Source of the DNA: Larix kaempferi
Taxonomy: Eukaryota > Streptophyta > Pinopsida > Pinales > Pinaceae
Reading direction: 5' to 3'
Length of the DNA stretch: 64,000 nt
Assembly (NCBI GenBank): GCA_027924585.1
Contig: BSBM01000151.1
Coordinates: 11,864,001-11,928,000, forward strand
Shown here piece by piece: positions 54,867 through 64,000 of this stretch. How positions within the stretch are numbered: the first letter of the stretch is position 1; every line of letters begins with the position of its first letter. The notes below the pieces were generated by a model. The model ran no database searches, was not told the origin of the DNA, and saw only the letters and a list, made by a program, of their open reading frames with translations. The position numbers and the translations under genes were made by a program.

Positions 54867-56266
54867 TGTTATAGCCCAAATTGGAACTTCTCCATCAGTG
54901 ACAATAGTTACATGACGACACTTCAAATGTCGACTGATAGTCACACAAAAGGACAATATATATGGAAGATCCTTGATTTGGTGTTGGATTCCATGGCCTT
55001 AGTCATTCAGTAATTCCCTAGCACTCATAAGCTTTGTAAGTAGGTTTGCAGACAAACATGCTCGTCATGATCTATCAACCTGCTTTTCTAACCATGAAAA
55101 TGCTTGTTTCCTTTGGTTGATATGGGTGTACATGCTTGTTTCCATTGTATGACCAACGTTTTTTCCCAAAAATGCTCAAAAATTAATAAAAATCTTGAAA
55201 TTGGGGCAATTTGGGTGGTTTAGTAACTACCCCCTGAGTTATAACTTCTCCCTACCTATGGCTAACCATATCCACTTAGTGTACCGGTGTAGATCCATCT
55301 CAAACTCGTATCTATCAAGCACCGAGAGGGATACAATATCTTGATGTGTAATTGCTTGATAGATCTGTGTTTAAGATTTATCTATGCTTTTTATTTTTAT
55401 TTTTTTATAAGCCAATAGGGATTTTTTTTAATAACTTTTTATTTGGTTTTAATTTTTTTATTTTATCAGCCTAATTTTTATTTTGTTTCATTTTTATTTT
55501 TTATGAGCTGACATGAATTTTTTAATTATTAATTAGTTTTTATTTTTGGTAGCATAACGTTACGAACTTGACAACATCTCTACCATATTGGGTTGTAGAG
55601 CACCTTGCTACTCTCGGCGCAAAACGAAAGGGATATGAGCCATAAAGGGGGATTTTTTCATAAGTATTATTATGCTGTAGGAATGACCATTCCCTATACC
55701 TTTGTTATCCATGTTTAAAACTGCTTCCCTAGTTAGTTTCAAACCCTCATACATTGGAGCTTTTCTTGGGATTGTTGGAGAAGAGAAGCAAGAGACCCGA
55801 AGTCAAGATTTCGCGAGGTGTTGAAGCAAAGAAGAGGTAATATTGTACTTGTTTATACTATTTCAATAGATATTTGATATATTTCCATTCACAAATTCTA
55901 ATTTGAATTTCATGTTTGATGAACAATTTAGCATTTATGTGTTGAAAGTTGATTTTTAGATTCATGTTCTTTTTCTTCTTTCAATTGATTAATAATATTT
56001 ATTATGGTCAAAATATTTTGAGGAAGGTATTGTGGTTCTTTTGTAGGTTATTGAGTTGAAGGTTTGAAGAAAAATCTAATGAGCAAAGAAAGCTAGTATC
56101 AAACTTTGTAAGCAAGGTGCATCATTTCTCTATCTTTCAAACACTTTGTATAGTTTTGCTTGAATATAAACCCTAATTTTAATACAGTTAAACCCTATAT
56201 GTCTATCTCAACAAATCTAGTACTTTGATGACCTCACCCCAGTCATAGGATTGTTTTCCGCACAAC
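54867..56266 (+). repeat. 3' LTR of gypsy D, with a 337-bp extra segment
   Basis: Starts TGTTATAGCCC and ends CACAACA, followed by TSD CCTCA. Compared with the left LTR it carries about 337 extra bp (55283-55619), T-rich with loose internal repeats, exactly where the left LTR has its TATA box. Confidence 0.88.
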
Positions 56267-56271
56267 ACCTC

Positions 56272-56920
56272 ATCACAATTGTTAATTAACCAGTTAAAAG
56301 GACACACCCCCCTACACAAAAATTTCAAATACACCTGAGGTTAGCGTAATGGTATTTTCTCAAGTAGGGGTATGCTTCCATTTTGTCTCAATCTTCCCTT
56401 CCTCCTAAAAGGATATCATGGAAAAATGTTTGGAATAATAACAAGTTCCCTAAAATAAATTCCTTTTGCTAGATGTTGGCCAATGGTAAACTCCTAATAG
56501 GTGGAAATATTCTCAAGAAAGGCTTCAATGGCCCATTCAGGTGTGCTCTTTTTTGTGCTTATATTGAATCATATTACCACCTCTTTTTGGAATTCCATTT
56601 TTCCAAGAAAGTTTGGCTATCGACACTCCAAGGAATATTCCTAAGATTCTGATGGCCTACAAGTCCTAGCAATCTCTTCAACAGATGGCAAGTGTCCTAC
56701 ATAGGATCTCTATTGAATAAACCATTGCTAAAAGCATCATTTCTTTCCCTTAAAAAATTCCTATGTTGGAATATATGGCTAGCATGAAATAGAGCCACTT
56801 TCGCATAAGAAAAAACTCTCCCCGAAACCTTGGCATCAAAGGCCCTTGGTCTGCTTGCAGATCACTTCAATTCAAAACTAGTGGAGATAGTCAGTCTGGA
56901 ATTTCAAGAAAATTATAGAG
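56272..56920 (+). pseudogene. LINE ORF2 zinc-binding region, 3' part
   Basis: CWMLANGKLLIGGNILKKGF, GPFRCALFCAYIESYYHLF and FSKKVWLSTLQGIFL match the zf-RVT region (C..C..H..C pattern, partly lost) of plant LINE ORF2. ASKALGLLADHFNSKL comes near the end. Cut by the LTR of element H. Confidence 0.85.
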
Positions 56921-57433
56921 GGTCCAAAACCCTAACCCTAATCAATATTTGAGGCATGGGAAAACCCTAAAACTAACCCTATATGACTATCAAGCTATGT
57001 TAAATATCAGTCCCTTAGGAGGAAAATGTGTTCCATTATGATGATGTTATTGTATTGTTCCATAGCTTAACAATAGTAAGCAAGTGGATATTAGAGCATA
57101 ATCGAGGAAGTAGGAGATCATGTAGTAGCCATGTAGGACACATTGTCAAAGGTGACACCATAGAGAATACCACTTTCTTTGTATTTGCATCACATATTGG
57201 AGAAGAAAGAGGAAGGCATAGTCCTCACTTCTGGATGGGATTTTCCCCATAGTGGGTTTTCCCAAGGTATATCTTATGTTATTTGTGTGGATGTGCTATT
57301 TTTATCTAGTTATTTTCCTTCCAGTTCCAGTTTATTTATCACTCCGTGGAATTAATCTAACATAATGAATTAAGTTGTAAGATCCATTGTGATGAACTAT
57401 TCTAGTGGAATATCCATGGCATTTTACATATCA
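56921..57433 (+). repeat. 5' LTR of gypsy H
   Basis: Shares CCAAAACCCTAACCCTAAT, CATTATGATGATGTTATT, AAGCAAGTGGATATTAGAGC and GTGGAATATCCA with the right copy. Ends ACATATCA before the PBS. Confidence 0.85.
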
Positions 57434-57587
57434 TATTGGTATTAGAGTAGTGTTCTTTTGGGTTTTGTGGGAAATTGCAGGATCTAGGAGTTGGAGGAAT
57501 AAATAAAAAGTAGTCAAAGTCTATCCATCCATGGAAGATGATTCCAATGAATAATCGAGGTGAAAATATGAATATCGATTTACAAAT

Positions 57588-58616
57588 ATGGAGATACAAG
57601 TCATTGATATCTCACAGAATCTATCAATCCTCATGGCGACTTTGCATAGCAAGTTTGGACCTTTCAATGATTTTGGAGGCTTTAACTCGGAGATCGGTTC
57701 AGAGGGGAAATTGCGAGACAAAGGAGACCTAGAAAAGGAGCCGAGGAAAGAGTATCCAATTTCTAATGTTATTACCACTTATCAGCCTTTATTTAAGATG
57801 AAAGAAAAAGATTATATATATCCCTACCAAGGTGAGATCGATGCTTTAAAGTTTAATCATTGTTTACACCAATTAGAGTTCTATTTTAGTGAACATAGAT
57901 TAGGAGTAGAATATTTCATGTACTTGATTCAAATTAGAAGGCGATGCATTAATCTAGTGGAAAAGCCACATGGAGGCACTTAGGTTGGAGGGTGACCGTG
58001 AGTAACTAAGTGGGAGGATTTCAAAACCCTCACAAAATACCAATTCTACCCTATCAGGTATTTGGAGGAACAATAGATCCTTTGGCATTAATTTAGGCAA
58101 ATGAAAGCGAAAATTGTTCAAGAATACACCAGCAAATTCAAAAAGATGGATATTATGTTGGGTATCTCACCCATGAATCTAGATGTACTCCTCAAGTATC
58201 CCAAGGGTCTACACATTCATTCACGAAAACAAGTGATTCTCTTCAACCCCAAGAAAATTGATGAGGCCTATGTGTAAGCATCGTACCTGGAGAATATAGG
58301 CCACAAGAAAGGAGAACCAAGTGGTTCCAAATAGAAAGAGAACCTAGACACTTCCAAGGAAGGGAAGAAGAAGTGGAAAGGAAAATATAATAAGACTATA
58401 TTTATGGAACATCAGTGCAAGGATCCAAAAAACCACTATAATCATTGTAATATCTATGGTGACATTGAAGAAAAGTACTGGAAACTACATCCAGAGTTGA
58501 ATCGTAAGAAATGTAAGAAGGATGATAAGAAGAAGAACCTTCTAGCTGCAGATTCGAGCAAACAAGTAGAGATAGAATCAAATATGGATAGGAATACTGT
58601 CTCCAATTCAGTGTAG
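57588..58616 (+). pseudogene. Gypsy H gag
   Basis: An open stretch to 57983 has ITTYQPLFKMKEKDYI and IDALKFNHCLHQLEFYF, then after stops WEDFKTLTKYQFYPIRYLEE and VQEYTSKFKKMDIMLGI, the Retrotrans_gag core. The last open stretch (58404-58616) has a C/H cluster (CKDPKNHYNHCNIYGDIEE) like the knuckle of this family, then a Lys-rich end. Confidence 0.8.
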
Positions 58617-58619
58617 AAG

Positions 58620-59390
58620 GAGGTGAATCTGATTAGCATTCATCACAAGGAATATAAGGAGATGAAAAAACTCTTCCATATCAATATCCAAATCTAGAAT
58701 ACCAAGGTAGATGTTGTATTTGATTTCAGTTCACAAGCCAATATCATACTAATCTAGTTAGTAAGATTGGGTTGGAGATTCATGATCATATTAGCCATTA
58801 TCCATTGGGATGAGTAAACAAGGATACAAAGAGCAAGGTCATGAAACAATGTAAGATCAAATTTGTTGTAAGTGCAGATTTTATTGATTAAGTGGAGTTA
58901 GATGTAGTACCCCTTTATGTGTGTGGTGTAGTGTTTTTAAACCCATATATGTATATGAGGGATGCGATATTCATGAGGAGAGAAACCTAGTCCCTCCCAA
59001 TCAAGGACAATAATTAGTTCATCATTAATGCACATAAAGGTAAATCAAAGATATTAGAGATAAGTCCAAACCAAGCCAAAAAGTTGATTCAAATAAGTAA
59101 TAAATATGTTTTTCTTTTCTTATAAGAGAATAAGTTAGGTGATGAATCGATAGGAGTAAAGTAATCCCTGAAGGGATGTACCAGAGAGAAAAAACATCAG
59201 CTGGAGGAGTTTATATAGGCATATAGAGGAGTGTTCCAGAATCCTAAAGGGATACCACCTAAGAGGGAAATAGAGCATGTGATACAGATTTTGCTTGAAT
59301 CCCCATGACCAAATATTGGGTTGTATAGACAATTTATTCTGGAAGTAGATGAAGTGAAGAAGTAGTTGCAATATTTATTGAAGCAATGGT
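58620..59390 (+). pseudogene. Gypsy H protease and connection to RT
   Basis: VDVVFDFSSQANIIL is the retropepsin active site, with D-F-S replacing D-S/T-G. The rest is heavily stopped. Weak RT-leader sequence ends in APHLVGHLS (family STSPCGSPI). Confidence 0.6.
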
Positions 59391-59880
59391 TGATTCAACC
59401 AAGCACCTCACCTTGTGGGTCACCTATCATGATCGTACCCAACTAAGGATGGAACTTGGCATATGTGTGTGGATTACAGATATTTGAATAAAATTACACT
59501 CCATAATCAGTACCCTTTGCCCAAGATTGATGATTTGTTAGATCAGTTGCATTGTGCCAAGTACTTCACCAAGTTGTGTCTCAAATCTTGAAATACTTCC
59601 TTTAAGACAACACAAGGTTTGTATGAATGGTTTGTCATGTATTTTGGTTTATGTAATGCACCAACTACATTTATGAGATTGATGAATGATGTTTTACACC
59701 CATATTTAGATTCATTTGTTATAGTGTATTTGGATGAAATATTGGTTTATAGATCTACCTAGGAGGAGCACATTTCTCAACCCATGCTAGTGTTAGAGTC
59801 TCTTAAAAGGTATCAACTTCTAGCTAATATCTTGAAATGTGAGTTCACTCAAGAGTCATTGGTATATTTTAGGTACATGT
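59391..59880 (+). pseudogene. Gypsy H reverse transcriptase
   Basis: [53 protein letters not shown] and VIVYLDEIL (59727-59738 encodes YLDE). The second catalytic Asp is Glu. A 36-bp in-frame deletion removes the segment after KLCLKS that is present in the copy at 3893-4341. Confidence 0.88.
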
Positions 59881-60049
59881 GATAGGTGGAGGGGAACTCA
59901 AGATAGACCCCACAAAGATGGATAACATTATAAAATGGTTGGTTCCGACTATTTTTTATTAAATTTAGGATCTTTGTTGGGGTATCATAGTGCCTATAAA
60001 ATTTTATCGCTTCATTTTCAATAGTAGATGCACCACTCCATGCCATAAC

Positions 60050-60480
60050 AAGAAGTGGTAAGATTTTCTAGTGGGGAAAGAAGCAATATAAAACTTTCGA
60101 TGAGCTAAAACAAAAGATTAGTCATGCACCAGTTCTTGCATTTCCTAACTTGCAAAAGCCTTTCAAAGTGGAGACATATGCAAGAGGGTATGCTATGGGA
60201 GTAGTTTTGATGTAAGGAGGTAAACTGGTATGCTATCATTATGAAATGTTTCATCGGGGAGTCTTGAACTACCCTACCTACGATAAGAAACTATGCCTCG
60301 ATTCAAGTTGTGAAAAAGTGGCAGCACTATATGATGGGAAATGAAACAACTATCGACATAGATCACCAGCCACTACAGTATTTAAAGGCCTATAGTAAGC
60401 TACAACAAACTAGACATTGCAAGTGGATGGGGTTTTTGCAATAGTTTCATCTTAGTCATCAACTATAAAAGGGGCATCAC
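60050..60480 (+). pseudogene. Gypsy H RNase H
   Basis: HAPVLAFPNLQKPFKVETYA, GYAMGVVLM, NYPTYDKKLC and later HRSPATTVF are the gypsy RNase H motifs (family DASxxxxGAVL, YxxxEKE, TDHxxL). The first Asp is read as Tyr; several stops. Confidence 0.75.
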
Positions 60481-60689
60481 TAATAAGTTGGAGAACATGA
60501 TTTCAAGGTCACCCACATAAAATATTACAACTTTGGGGACTATTATGCGCATGGAACTGTTTACCCATGAAGCATACAAAGAGGGATACATAGAAGATGG
60601 GGACTTCAAGGAGATGTTTCAATAGCTACAAGGCCAATTCCATGTAGAATAATGTGATAGTAAGGGTGACTATTATCTCCATAGTGGGT

Positions 60690-62025
60690 TACTCTATAAG
60701 CTAGAAAATATATGCATCCCTAAAGGTGAAATATTGTAATACTTATCAGAGAGATGCACACCTCCAAATTTGCAAGCAATTTTGGTGTTAGGAAGACAAT
60801 TGCTAATTGATAAAGGTATGCCTATTGGCCCAAAATGAAAGAAGATGTAGCAGGGTATGTTAGAGGATGCATACTTTGTAGTGCCAACAAGACTAGTAAT
60901 AGAAAGCAAGGTATATACCATCCCTTACCTAAACCCACTCAACAATGGGAAAGAACGTCCATGGATTTTGTGGGTGGTTTACCAACCACTAGGAAGGGAC
61001 ATGACTATTTATTTGTGGTAGTTGAAAGATTCAACAAGATGTGAATTCTTATGCCTTGTAAAAAGACTAGCAAAGGACAATAAATAGCACACATGTTCTT
61101 TGAGAAGGTCTAGGTGCACTTTGGGTTACCAAGGAGTATCATCTCAAGCAAGGATACTAGATTTCTTAGTGCCTTTTAGAATACACTTTAGGAGAACATG
61201 GGCACTAAGTTGAAGAGATCTACAACATTCCACCCACTAATAGATGGGAAAAAAAATTAATCAAGAGGACTTTGGTGCCACTTTTGAGCGGTTACAATCA
61301 TAAGCATATGAAGACTTGGGATGAAAATTTGTTCTATATTTAGCACTCTTATAATAGAGAAGTACACACTTCCATTAGTAGGTCCCCTTTTAATAACTTA
61401 TTGGATATCTACCATTTTGACCTCTAGATGTTGTATATGAACAAAAAGGTGGAGTGAGGGAAGACACTACAAGTGAAGCATTAAGAGTAGAAAAATTCAT
61501 TGATAATGTCAGGAAAATACATTTGCAAGTATAAGAGACATTGAAGAAGTCAAGGGAAAATCACAAGGCTAGACATGACCAACACAATTTTGAAAAAGAA
61601 TTCAAAGTGCATGATATATTTTGGTTATGACTGAACAAGGAAATATCATAGGGTCCTGGTAAGAAGATCGAGGCTCTATGTTATGGTCCTTTTGATGTAT
61701 TGGATAAAGTGTGAGATAACACCTGCATACTTAATATACCCCCATACATGAGAATTTACTCAATAGTGAATGTGGAAATTTTGAAACTCTATGATCCTTC
61801 CATGTTAGATTGGGAGGAGGAGCGAGTCCTACCTACCATAGAGGACTTAACACCTGATGCTTAAGCGAAGTTGGCATAAGACACCATTTTCAAAAGAAGT
61901 CTATAACTACTAGACAAGGGAAACATGATCTTTAGTAGATTGGGTTGAAAGGACAACTTCCAAGCAAGGCTAAATGGTACTCTAGGTAGAAGGTAGAGGA
62001 AAAATTTCCTCGCCTCATTTAGTAA
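60690..62025 (+). pseudogene. Gypsy H integrase and chromodomain-like tail
   Basis: The open stretch 60835-61044 has YVRGCILCSANKTSNRKQGI (end of the HHCC zinc domain) and SMDFVGGLPTTRKGHDYLFV, with the first catalytic Asp of the core. Then FGLPRSIISSKDTRFLSAF (second Asp) and TTFHPLIDG with a disrupted Glu region. SIVNVEILKLYDPSM marks the C-terminal region. LKGQLPSKAKWYS with KFPRLI near 61950-62020 resembles a chromodomain. Many stops. Confidence 0.85.
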
Positions 62026-62465
62026 AATATTTTGGGGACCAAAATCCTCCCAAAATGGGAAGGCATGATTCAAATTGGATCAACATATAATTTTTCATCT
62101 ATTTTGGTGCTTTTGGGGTGGAATATTTGTATGAATTGGCTTGTAGGGGCCATTTTAGGGGTAGTTCTTACTTTGTAGATTTGGGGTCCAAAACCTTCCT
62201 AGGCTAGTTTAAGGGCTTAAATGATGTTTTCTAGGGTCAAAATTTTGCAAGCATAACTCTCATCCCCTCATCATTCTTTTACACTCCAAAAAATTTCTAA
62301 TGATGTAAGAATCAATCCTCAATTAGAGTTTGTATGAGGAAGATATGCCTCCTGCAAGTTTATCTATACAGTTTACCACCATGGTACTGAGTGGATTCCA
62401 TCTCAACTCTCATTACTGACACATGTGGATCTAGTCATGTGTATACTTTCAAGAACATTCTAGAG
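62026..62465 (+). other. Gypsy H 3' UTR
   Basis: Non-coding, with GGGGTCCAAAACC-type blocks. No clear polypurine tract next to 62466; a purine-rich TTAGGAGGAGAGGGG lies inside the repeat at 62558-62572. Confidence 0.6.
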
Positions 62466-62983
62466 TGTCCAAAACCCTAACCCTAATTGAGACTTGAGGC
62501 ATGTTCAAACCCTAAAACTAATCCTAGATGGCTATAAGACTATGTTAAATACCAAGCTCTTAGGAGGAGAGGGGTTTCATTATGATGATGTTATTTCATT
62601 GTTCCATAGCTGTCAAAAAATAAGCAAGTGGATATTAGAGCATAACAAAGGAAGTAGGAGATCTTGTAGTAGTTATGCAGGACATAGTGTGAGGTAAATC
62701 CATAGTGAGTACCGCGTTCTTTGTATTTTTTGCATGTTACATATTAGAGAAGAAAAGAGCGAGGAACAGTCCTCACTTTTGGTCTGGTTTTTCCCATAGT
62801 GGACTTTCCCAATTAGGTATATCTTTATTTATTTATGTGGATGTTTTATTTTTCTCTAGTTATTTCCCTTTGAATTCTAGTTTATTTATCATTCTTTGTA
62901 ATTAAGCTAACACACTAATTTAAGTTGTAAGGTCTATTGTGAAGAATTGCTCCAGTGGAATATCCACAACATTTTACGAATCA
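62466..62983 (+). repeat. 3' LTR of gypsy H
   Basis: Starts TGTCCAAAACCC (weaker similarity begins about 30 bp earlier) and ends TACGAATCA. Followed by opposite-strand gypsy sequence. Confidence 0.8.
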
Positions 62984-62985
62984 AT

Positions 62986-63340
62986 TGGCCCATATTTCTT
63001 TCATGAATAGTGGATAGCCCATAGAGTTTCAAGTTCTCCACATTTCAATATTGAGTAAATGAACATTTATTGATGTACATTGTTTCCTACATGTTCGAAC
63101 ACTTTGAAATAACCATATCTCATAGACCTATTTTTTAATAAGCCCCTATAACATTTCCTTGTTCAAATGAAACTAGACCTAGTATCCTACCTTGAATGTC
63201 TTCTAAATCTTGTATTGTCCATGCCTGGCATTATACTTTTTCTAATATGATTTCATTGGTTTCTATTGTATTTGCAAATCATGAATCTTATTGATCTTAT
63301 CTATAATTTTTTTCATCCTTTAATGCTTGCCCGTATATGG
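62986..63340 (-). pseudogene. Gypsy integrase C-terminal fragment
   Basis: On the minus strand from 63330: KKIIDKINKIHDLQIQ, KKYNARHGQYKI, KTFKVG, then HLNKEML, RSMRYGYFKVFEHVGNNVH and NVENLKLYG. This is the conserved region from the end of the integrase core to the NVENLKLYEPS motif of plant gypsy elements. Several stops. It is a different element from H, in opposite orientation. Confidence 0.8.
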
Positions 63341-64000
63341 CATATTCCTTATTCCTCCATGATGTCCTTACATCACATCTAGAGGTGAACATAAAAGTTA
63401 TCCAATGCAAGTTTCAAAGAAGAACTTGCTAGTTTTAGTGTGGACTAATTCTATGTTATAAAAGTGTAAATTGTAGATCAAATCTCATTCCAAATTCTGA
63501 GATGTTTCCAATCATAACCATTTAAAACCTACACCAAGGTCATGTTCACAAATTTTAATTTCCCATATGTCTATGGATGGAAAGTTGTAGTGTTTTCATC
63601 TTGGTATATATTTTCTCTTATGTTGATGTACAAAAGGCACTAATAATGCCAATGACATCTCATTCGATTGGTGAAACTAGGGTGTTGTGATCACCCTCAC
63701 ATGGGTCCAAGTCTCTCCAATTATGTTGGTGCTTACAGTGTGACTATGGCGGTGATTAAGTTTGGGACCAAGTGCAAGTTATAGGTCACTTCAATAGAAT
63801 AGATACCCACGACTCATGAATCCTTAGTTGAAGGAATCCAATTTCAATGTTGTAATATGGATACAAACTATAGTAATAATAAACTCTTCCATAATGGGGA
63901 GGTGATGTATTTTTTGCATAAGGATAATTGGAATCAAATAAAAAAGGCACCAAGAAATCGTGTATCTCAAATCTAAATGATGTTTCTTGGTATCCCAAAG
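63341..64000. other. Unassigned sequence at window end
   Basis: A 70-codon minus-strand open frame (63998-63786) is Tyr/Phe-rich and unrecognised. Possibly more of the gypsy fragment, heavily decayed. Confidence 0.35.

Larger units (their letters stand above)
40120..56266 (+). mobile_element. Gypsy element D (Tat/Ogre-like), gag-protease only
   Basis: LTRs 40120-41180 and 54867-56266, TSD CCTCG (40115-40119) and CCTCA (56267-56271). A PBS near 41184 resembles the tRNA-Arg-type site TTGGCGACTCCGTTGGGGA of Tat/Ogre-like elements. It encodes gag, protease and a downstream Asp/Ser-rich segment. No RT, RNase H or integrase was found on either side of nested element E. Inserted in LINE ORF2. LTR divergence is clearly higher than in C. 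Confidence 0.9.
35800..56920 (+). mobile_element. LINE (L1-type) remnant, split by a MITE and element D
   Basis: LINE coding sequence covers about 35800-40119 and 56272-56920, interrupted by the MITE 37959-38256 and gypsy element D (40120-56266). Order is ORF1 (DUF4283/zinc knuckle), endonuclease, RT and zinc-binding region. The RNase H end and poly(A) tail are missing where element H abuts at 56921. Stops and frameshifts are frequent throughout. Across both insertions the frame is restored by removing the insertion and one TSD copy. Confidence 0.9.
56921..62983 (+). mobile_element. Gypsy element H (chromovirus-like), decayed
   Basis: LTR pair 56921-57433 and 62466-62983 bound gag, protease, RT, RNase H, integrase and a chromodomain-like tail in canonical gypsy order. 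PBS-like TGGTATTAGAG at 57437. The exact LTR start is uncertain by about 20-30 bp. No matching TSD: left flank is LINE, right flank is another gypsy fragment. Stops are frequent in all domains. Confidence 0.88.

Noticed and set aside
57028-57433. LTR of element H starting at TGTTCCATTATG after a purine-rich block
   Set aside because: Similarity between the two copies continues about 107 bp further upstream, so the repeat starts near 56921; the purine block is internal to the repeat.

Overview
The window looks like intergenic DNA from a large, repeat-rich plant nuclear genome. Nearly everything recognisable is a degraded or nested plant retrotransposon (Ty1/copia, Ty3/gypsy, LINE, TRIM) or a small TIR DNA element. 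The few gene-derived pieces are a plant cytosolic HSP70-like gene, a 4CL-like acyl-CoA ligase fragment and a PPR fragment, all on the minus strand and all broken. A gymnosperm source is my inference, from the old low-identity LTR pairs and the style of the PPR fragment; nothing in the window proves it. I found no tRNA, rRNA, CRISPR array or bacterial feature.

Layout. 1-622: end of a gypsy element with its 3' LTR. 623-2960: 5' end of a minus-strand copia element. 2990-4341: repeat arrays and a gypsy RT fragment. 4342-12760: an old minus-strand copia element (A) cut by three insertions: a 294-bp hAT-like MITE (5352-5645), a two-LTR copia element B (5782-10508) and a 5'-truncated LINE with poly(A) (11375-12607). 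14020-15183: chimeric 4CL-like/PPR pseudogene region carrying a complete 280-bp TRIM (14824-15103, 64-bp LTRs, perfect 5-bp TSD). 18732-25643: copia element C with TSD ATGGG, RT/RNase H and two minisatellites, but no visible integrase and at most a trace of gag. 25644-33150: mostly unassigned AT-rich DNA with several local tandem duplications. 33151-34889: HSP70 pseudogene with a 94-bp tandem duplication upstream.

35786-56920 is a four-level nest. A LINE (5' end at a 14-bp foldback) carries a second copy of the hAT-like MITE (37959-38256, 8-bp TSD). It is also split by a 16-kb gypsy element D (40120-56266, TSD CCTCg/a). D holds a gag-only LTR element E (48148-52922), and E holds a 1,357-bp TIR element with 8-bp TSD (49249-50605). 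In several cases removing an insertion plus one TSD rejoins the host reading frame, which supports the boundaries. 56921-62983: chromovirus-like gypsy element H. 62986-63340: opposite-strand gypsy integrase tail.

The elements do not form a pathway. They are a stratigraphy of insertions. No element looks autonomous: B lacks the integrase core, C lacks integrase and a recognisable complete gag, D lacks RT and integrase, E has gag only, and H and the LINE are full of stops. LTR identities by eye suggest C is youngest (about 96%), B older (about 93%), D and H older still.
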